Source: Pohlia nutans
Lineage: Eukaryota > Streptophyta > Bryopsida > Bryales > Mniaceae
Reading direction: 5' to 3'
Length of the DNA stretch: 64,000 nucleotides
Assembly (NCBI GenBank): GCA_022496805.1
Contig: CM040087.1
Coordinates: 31,892,253 to 31,956,252 of the forward strand
Position 1 is the first letter of the stretch, and each line of letters starts with the position of its first letter. Made by a program: the position numbers and the translations under genes. Shown in pieces: positions 58,759-64,000 of the stretch. The notes under the pieces are model-generated. The model ran no database searches and was not told the origin of the DNA. It worked only from the letters and a program-made list of their open reading frames with translations.

Positions 58759-61642
58759 GCAAGGTTAGCGCTAGTGATCAAAACTGACTAAAATTAGCTA
58801 GATTTCTACCCAAAAAAATGAGGCCACTAAAAATACAAAGAAAGAAAATGAAAAAGAAATTGAAATATAGCAAGAATGCTCATTATGATATAAATATGTA
58901 GAAACTTCATGACGTGATATTTGCGGATGTCATCATGGTATCCCCTTAATATATCAAGGATATTGCCGGATATTATAGAGTTATCGTAAGTGTTGTATGC
59001 ACTAGGTAGCAAAGTAGATACCATTTATGTGGGAGGTCGCATAATGTTCTAAATGTCATAAAAAGGTTCTGAGGTCACTGGTCCTAAGCAAGGTTAGCGC
59101 ATTCCTCAGAGTAATCACTGAAGTCAACATTTACTTATGATCGGTCTTCAGAGTCACCCGATAAACTTGGATGATTGATCTCTGGCTTCAGATTCGCAGG
59201 TTCAGTTGTGCAGACCAACATACTAACTTAATTCTGTTCTTCTTCAACTGATCATTTCCTGTCCCATCAGACCATCGTACTAGTACAACATCAAAAGCCC
59301 GGTCTGCAAATAAGATATGGGAAACAGAGCCAGTACGCAGAAATGACGAGGATGCAGTAACTTCCACAAATTGCAGCAAGTTATTCAGTCTTTCACAAGA
59401 CAAACTTATGGCTTACTTCTTCAGGAAGTAGTTTTTTTCTGACAATAACATCATCATGAGAACGACCCTGCGAACTGTGTCGCGTGAGCATCCGGTATGA
59501 CGTTTTCATTTCGAACCCCACCCCCAAAAATGAGACAGAAATAAAAGTTTTGAGGTCAGTGTAAGACAAGAGTGAGTACCGTAGGCTTAACGGCAATAAA
59601 TATTTCAAAAATAACATGCCAATTATTTATTTATTTGCTGAATTTCACATAAAGAGTTTTTTGAAATTGCTGAAATGTTGGAAAAATACCATTTTTTCAT
59701 GTTTTCTTAATATTATTTAGGTAATCATATGTGGGATGTGGAGGTAGAAAGAGTTGGCCTTGTAATCAAATTTATTCCAAGTCACTTCCAAATGATATGG
59801 GATAAGAAGAACTTGTAAGCCTATTTGAATTTTCACTGCACCAATAGAATTTGGTGCACAATTGAGCACAATGTTCAAACAATCTTATTTTGAAATGTTT
59901 TCGACTAAGAACAGTTGTAAGGCCAAGTCATCATCACCCACTAGAAATAATTTGATTTGAAGTACTTACGCATGAGATATGGAAAAAACTTAATAAAATT
60001 ATGAAGTATGTGCATGACAATTGATTACTTCTTTGGTCACTTAAGTATTTGATACCTATTTACAACATCACTTAGATTACACAAAACTAAGTAAAATAAA
60101 ACATTCAAAGTTTAAATAATTATGCTTCCCACCTTGAGACACTTCAAGTAAATACATTATTTTTAGGTCTTGAATACAAATTATGCATAAACATTCTAGA
60201 ATTATTCCACAATGGTATTGCAAGCTCCAATGAAAATGTGATTCAAATTCTTCAAAGATGGCCCTTCTAAAGCCATATAAAGAACACTATTTAATTTCTT
60301 AAGTAGTTTGTAAGCTGCTTCAATATTGATTTTAAATTTCATTTTAAATAAAAAAAGATTTTTTCACATGCAGTTGTACTAACATAATGTACTCAACTGA
60401 CCTTCATTATTATCCCCTTTGGAAATGGATAAATGAGAATAGGTCATACCTTTGAGAGACTTATTTGTATCCAATATTATTCTTAAAGGAACCAACTACC
60501 GTAATTCTTCTCATTCTCACATTGAACTCATTAATTTTACATGACATGGATTACAAGATGCAACACATAGGAATTTGGGTAGGTGCTCGGTAGGTGTGAT
60601 TATGTTTTTAGTGTAGGTAAGCATAACTTTTGCAACTTTTTGGAACTATTGGGCTATCAACTTTGCATGGAGAGATGTAAGTGCTCATGTTTCCTACATG
60701 TTTATCCAATTCAATTTTAAAGATTCATCACCAATAATTTTCAATAATTATCTCATAAAACAATAAAAGAAAGAAAATTTCATTAGTACTATAAATAGAG
60801 TTTTTGTTTTTAAATGAAATTTGCATTAAGGAACAATGTGCATCACAAAAAAAAAGTATTGTGAAGGGACATAAACCGGGACATAAACACATTTCTTTGA
60901 ATAGACACATTAGACCCTACTCAAAATTGGTTACCTTAAGGGTGATATAAAAGAGTTCTAAGTAAAGGTCAAGAGATATTGCAACATTTTGAGTTGAGAA
61001 AGAAGGCCAAGGCCATGAGGCTAGATGCATCTAGTTGCTTCTCATGCACTGTCTCGAGCTCATAGTCATTTCACTACAATAAAAGGGGCGTCAAAGTGCA
61101 AGCGTGTGAGAGGAGACTATGCGACACAATTCCTACCTGTTGCATCTCGTAATCCATGTCATTGCAATATTGTATAGCCCATTAAAATTTTCTTTTATTG
61201 TAGTCTTCGCAATTTGAGCTTAAAATTCTTCCTTACAACCATAGTGAAGAACAAATGTTGAAACTCTCACTGTTAATAGCCGGGGAGGCATATTCAGGCC
61301 TTTTGAGGGCGTTCTTCATAATATATGTGGAACTGGCCGGGGAGAAGTGGTTGTATATTCTTCATGCAGAATCGGCATGTTTTGCCGATTATGATATTTC
61401 CATTCCATTATAACTCATGTTTCTCAATTCTTAACACCAGGGAAAGCGAGCGCTAAAAAAGAACGCATCATACACAGCTTGTGTGCTTAGGACTCGCCCA
61501 AAGCACACTTGCAGTGCAGAATGCATTGTTTTCAGCACGTTCTCTAGTACAAAATAAAATTTGTTTTCTACATGCAACTTGGAACTGTTGACTTGTGCAA
61601 TTGCCCTTTGAGGAGACAAGGGCCACAGCCTTGGGTACACAA
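58759..61642. other. Intergenic sequence with a dispersed repeat
   Basis: The repeat at 59,786-60,030 pairs with 27,880-28,120. A duplicated AAGCAAGGTTAGCGC occurs near 58,757 and 59,087. GC-richer parts at 59,100-59,600 and 61,240-61,640 give no recognised coding frame. Confidence 0.35.
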
Positions 61643-61995
61643 CACTATTAGTAAAGGCTTCACTTCTCACTCAAAACGGTGTGAGAGTTTCCTGTACACA
61701 CTTTTCCTACGTGACGAATCGCACTCACCATGTCTTGAGTGGCTAGGCAGTGAGTGCAAAGTGGCGCCGTTTGACTCACCTAAGTTACCGAGGTGAAAAG
61801 CGACGCCTTCTCCTTGGAGTCACTAGTCGTTTTTCATTCCTCACTTTGTGGAAACAGTGAATAGTACCGGAATATTATACCTATATTTCTGTCTTGTTGT
61901 GACCAAAACTACCCACCAACACATGTGTCTGGCGCGGTTTCATTTCTTTTTCATTTATAGTAAGTGAAAAGCGACACATTTCCTACTAGTGAGTA
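61643..61995. mobile_element. Older CACTA-type MITE, second family, interrupted
   Basis: It begins CACTATTAGT after CAA (61,640-61,642) and ends at 61,995 before a second CAA (61,996-61,998), with its right terminus mutated from TAGTG to GAGTA. It is split by the MITE at 61,821-61,991 plus an AGT duplication. Without those 174 bp it is 179 bp, close to the 166-bp relative in IFT74 intron 8. Confidence 0.75.
61821..61991. mobile_element. CACTA-type MITE, first family, nested copy
   Basis: A 171-bp element from CACTAGTCG to CTACTAGTG, flanked by AGT at 61,818-61,820 and 61,992-61,994. It lacks about 20 bp next to the left end compared with the other copies. Confidence 0.9.
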
Positions 61996-62442
61996 CAATC
62001 ACCACAGTCATCAACTCGCAAGACAGGATCAAAGCTGAGCTCCATGGGAAGCATCAGTCAGTCCTTCCAGCTGAACTCCCTTTGAAGACACTGGACCAGG
62101 CTGAATGATTTTACCACATCTAGACTCAAAATTTGACAAATTTGGTGTTTCTAGGAAGATCATGAAAAATCCATAATTTCAATTATAAAAATTTCACGTA
62201 CAGACGGGGATGAAGCTGGTGCAGTGGCCTTCGGACGATTTGCACAAACATGGCCACCATCTCGGAATGTCAGTGGAAGAATCTGTTGCATTAATTTCCA
62301 CCTTGATGGACCTGCACTGGAAATTAAACCACTCACAACTCGCACCACATGACTCTGGGCTTGCATCTATGGAAGAGATCGATCTCTGGACTCGCCAAGG
62401 CCACCTCGCGCGCAGTTTGATCGCAAGTTTCACGTTTCGAAA

Positions 62443-62633
62443 CACTAGTAGCAAACCTGTCGTTTTTCATTCCTCACTTTGTGAAAACAGTGAACAGTAC
62501 TGAATTATACTTATGAATTCTGTCTTCTTGTGACCAAAACTACTCACCAACATTGACACAACCCATGTGCCTGGCGCGGTTTCATTTCTTTTTCATTTAT
62601 AGTAAGTGAAAAGCGACACATTTCCTACTAGTG
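62443..62633. mobile_element. CACTA-type MITE, first family, inside a coding exon
   Basis: A 191-bp element from CACTAGTAG to CTACTAGTG, flanked by AAA at 62,440-62,442 and 62,634-62,636. It interrupts a reading frame between VSK and DVHYPP. Confidence 0.93.
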
Positions 62634-62986
62634 AAAGATGTTCATTATCCTCCCTTGTCAAACATATACATTTTCTGGCAAGAGATTCGACAAGAAAACA
62701 ACTACTGCACTAATGTTTCTCTTGAAGCAACTCACCCTTAAAATTTTTGAGTGTGCTAGGGGCTCAATCCGGAGAAGTGTGCCCTGCAGAAAACTTGATC
62801 AATTACTGAAGTTGAGAGACATACCCTTAGTTACTTGATCCCCATGATCCTGAAGATGGGCACCACCGCCATGAGGAATAATTCTGTACAGAATTAATGT
62901 ATGCTGCGGTGATCACTTTGGTGCAATTTTGGGTCGGATACAGTTGTAATCATGGACAGCAGCTTCGCAGAGAAAGTGTTAATATG

Positions 62987-63090
62987 ATTCTTTCCAAAGT
63001 ACTTCAAGAGAAAGTGTTAATATGATTCTTTCCAAAGTACTTCAAGAGAAAGTATTAATATGATTCTTTCCAAAGTACTTCAAGAGAAAT
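62987..63090. repeat. Tandem repeat, about 40-bp unit
   Basis: AGAGAAAGTGTTAATATGAT followed by TCTTTCCAAAGTACTTCA occurs about two and a half times, with one G/A difference. Confidence 0.9.
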
Positions 63091-63291
63091 CCCTAAAGCT
63101 AGTTTTGAGCTTGCACTGTCTCGACTTGAATACCAATGCTTTCAATCTTGCAATCTGTTGCGCAGTTCGTTGCTCAGTTCGATCGCAATGAGGTTTACGT
63201 TTCGAAAGATGTCCATGATCCTCCTGGCGAGGAGCCATCACGGGCAGGGTTTGCTCACACAGCCATTCCCTGGACACAAGCGCCAGCCATG

Positions 63292-63484
63292 CACTAGTAG
63301 CAGAACTGTCGTTTTTCATTCCTCCCTTTGGGAAAACAGCGAACAGTGACGGAATATTGTGTCTAAATTTCTGTCTTCTTGTGACCAAAACCACTCACCA
63401 GCATCGACGCAACCCATGTGCTTGGCGCGGTTTCATTCCTTTTTCATTTGTAGTAAGTGAAAAACGACACATTTCCTACTAGTG
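63292..63484. mobile_element. CACTA-type MITE, first family
   Basis: A 193-bp element from CACTAGTAG to CTACTAGTG, flanked by ATG at 63,289-63,291 and 63,485-63,487. It is close to the copies at 62,443 and 39,034. Confidence 0.93.
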
Positions 63485-63750
63485 ATGGGGAACCTGATTG
63501 ATACATGATGTGGAATTCCGTACAGTACGTATGCTTCAACAATATCCGCAGCTATTCACATTCAAGTTGAAGCATTCATGCGCAGGAGAACCTCGTGGCT
63601 AAGTTCTTCGTCAAAACGTACTTGGCGGTAATTTCAGCAACTGGTGTGCAACTTCGTGAGAACCGACTCGCTGAATTTCCTTCACCTGCCGGTGCGCACT
63701 TTCTGCAACCCACTTCAACATATATGAACGGAGCAGGAAAGAGGAATTAA

Positions 63751-64000
63751 GTCTGAGTTCGACGTTGCAGCAGGATCATGGCGCCGAAGATGATTTAATG
63801 TCTACTTGAAGGATTCATGTGGCCCCTGTCTACTTGAAGGGCCATGGCAGAAGCCCGGAATTTCAATTCGTGAGAAGAAGGCGCGCAGTTGTTTTAGTGA
63901 GAGTCTCGCGATTCTGAGTGTTGGTCACGGCAAGCTCGCACTCCGACATCCTCTAATGTGAGTTTTTTGCTTTAGTTTTTTGCAATGAGTTTTTGGAGTT
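63751..64000. other. End of window, nothing recognised
   Basis: GC-richer sequence continues to the edge with no frame I can support. It may be the 3' UTR of the decayed gene or the leader of a gene beyond the window. Confidence 0.3.

Larger units (their letters stand above)
62008..63750 (+). pseudogene. Decayed multi-exon gene, unidentified
   Basis: Four plus-strand segments read like exons of one gene or of closely related pieces. 62,008-62,108 follows CACCACAG and ends at TGA (SQDRIKAELHGKHQS). 62,204-62,442 follows ACGTACAG and contains EAGAVAFGRFAQTWPPSRN, then HLDGPALEIKPL and AQFDRKFHVSK, with an in-frame TGA at 62,350. 63,166-63,291 follows TGCGCAG and contains AQFDRNEVYVSKDVHDPPGE. 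63,586-63,750 follows GCGCAG and ends at TAA (VKTYLAVISATGVQLRENRL). The second and third overlap in content (AQFDR...VSK), so one is a duplicate. A CACTA MITE sits in the coding frame just after VSK at 62,443, and the reading resumes as DVHYPP beyond it. I do not recognise the family. The stop codon and insertion argue for a pseudogene. Confidence 0.42.

Overview
The window looks like a piece of nuclear chromosome from a land plant that keeps motile, flagellated sperm (bryophyte, lycophyte, fern, or a cycad/Ginkgo-type seed plant). It holds an apparently complete intraflagellar transport gene (IFT74), which flowering plants lack, beside ordinary plant genes (a CASP-like protein, membralin). 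Long AT-rich intergenic DNA, short exons in long introns and many MITEs fit a medium to large seed-free plant genome. The species cannot be fixed from the sequence alone.

Three genes look intact: membralin (+, about 18.1-24.6 kb, 14 exons, 811 aa), IFT74 (+, 32.3-44.3 kb, 14 exons, 612 aa) and a CASP-like protein close to group 5A (-, 45.0-46.2 kb, 3 exons, 179 aa). Exons were placed by hand from splice signals, with reading phase kept throughout. Several broken genes are present: an NSF (vesicle-fusing ATPase) fragment and an unidentified two-exon fragment at 1.0-2.2 kb; an intronless, AT-rich gene at 7.2-8.8 kb with a RING-like half and a TET/JBP-like 2-oxoglutarate/Fe(II) dioxygenase half, broken by a frameshift and a nonsense codon; an unidentified exon at 13.4-13.8 kb; and an unidentified decayed gene at 62.0-63.75 kb with a MITE inside its coding sequence.

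Most of the rest is mobile DNA, much of it defined here by terminal inverted repeats (TIR) and target-site duplications (TSD). The classes are: TTAA-flanked elements with CCC(C/T)TAAAGG ends (piggyBac-like, more than ten copies, some sharing one TTAA); hAT-type elements with 8-bp TSDs; CACTA-type MITEs with 3-bp TSDs; Tourist-like foldback MITEs with TTA TSDs; TA-flanked mariner-like MITEs; one Stowaway; and a retroposon with a 16-bp TSD. Ten of the thirteen IFT74 introns carry at least one of these elements or a fragment of one.

Layout: 0-3.3 kb gene fragments and repeats; 3.3-6.3 kb gene-poor; 6.3-8.8 kb palindromic tandem array plus the dioxygenase pseudogene; 9-17.6 kb transposons; 17.9-24.9 kb membralin; 25-31.5 kb MITE clusters, including a nested chain; 31.6-44.3 kb a duplicated 5' region and IFT74; 45-47.8 kb the CASP-like gene; 48-61 kb AT-rich DNA with scattered MITEs; 61.6-63.8 kb a decayed gene and CACTA MITEs. 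The three intact genes show no functional clustering.
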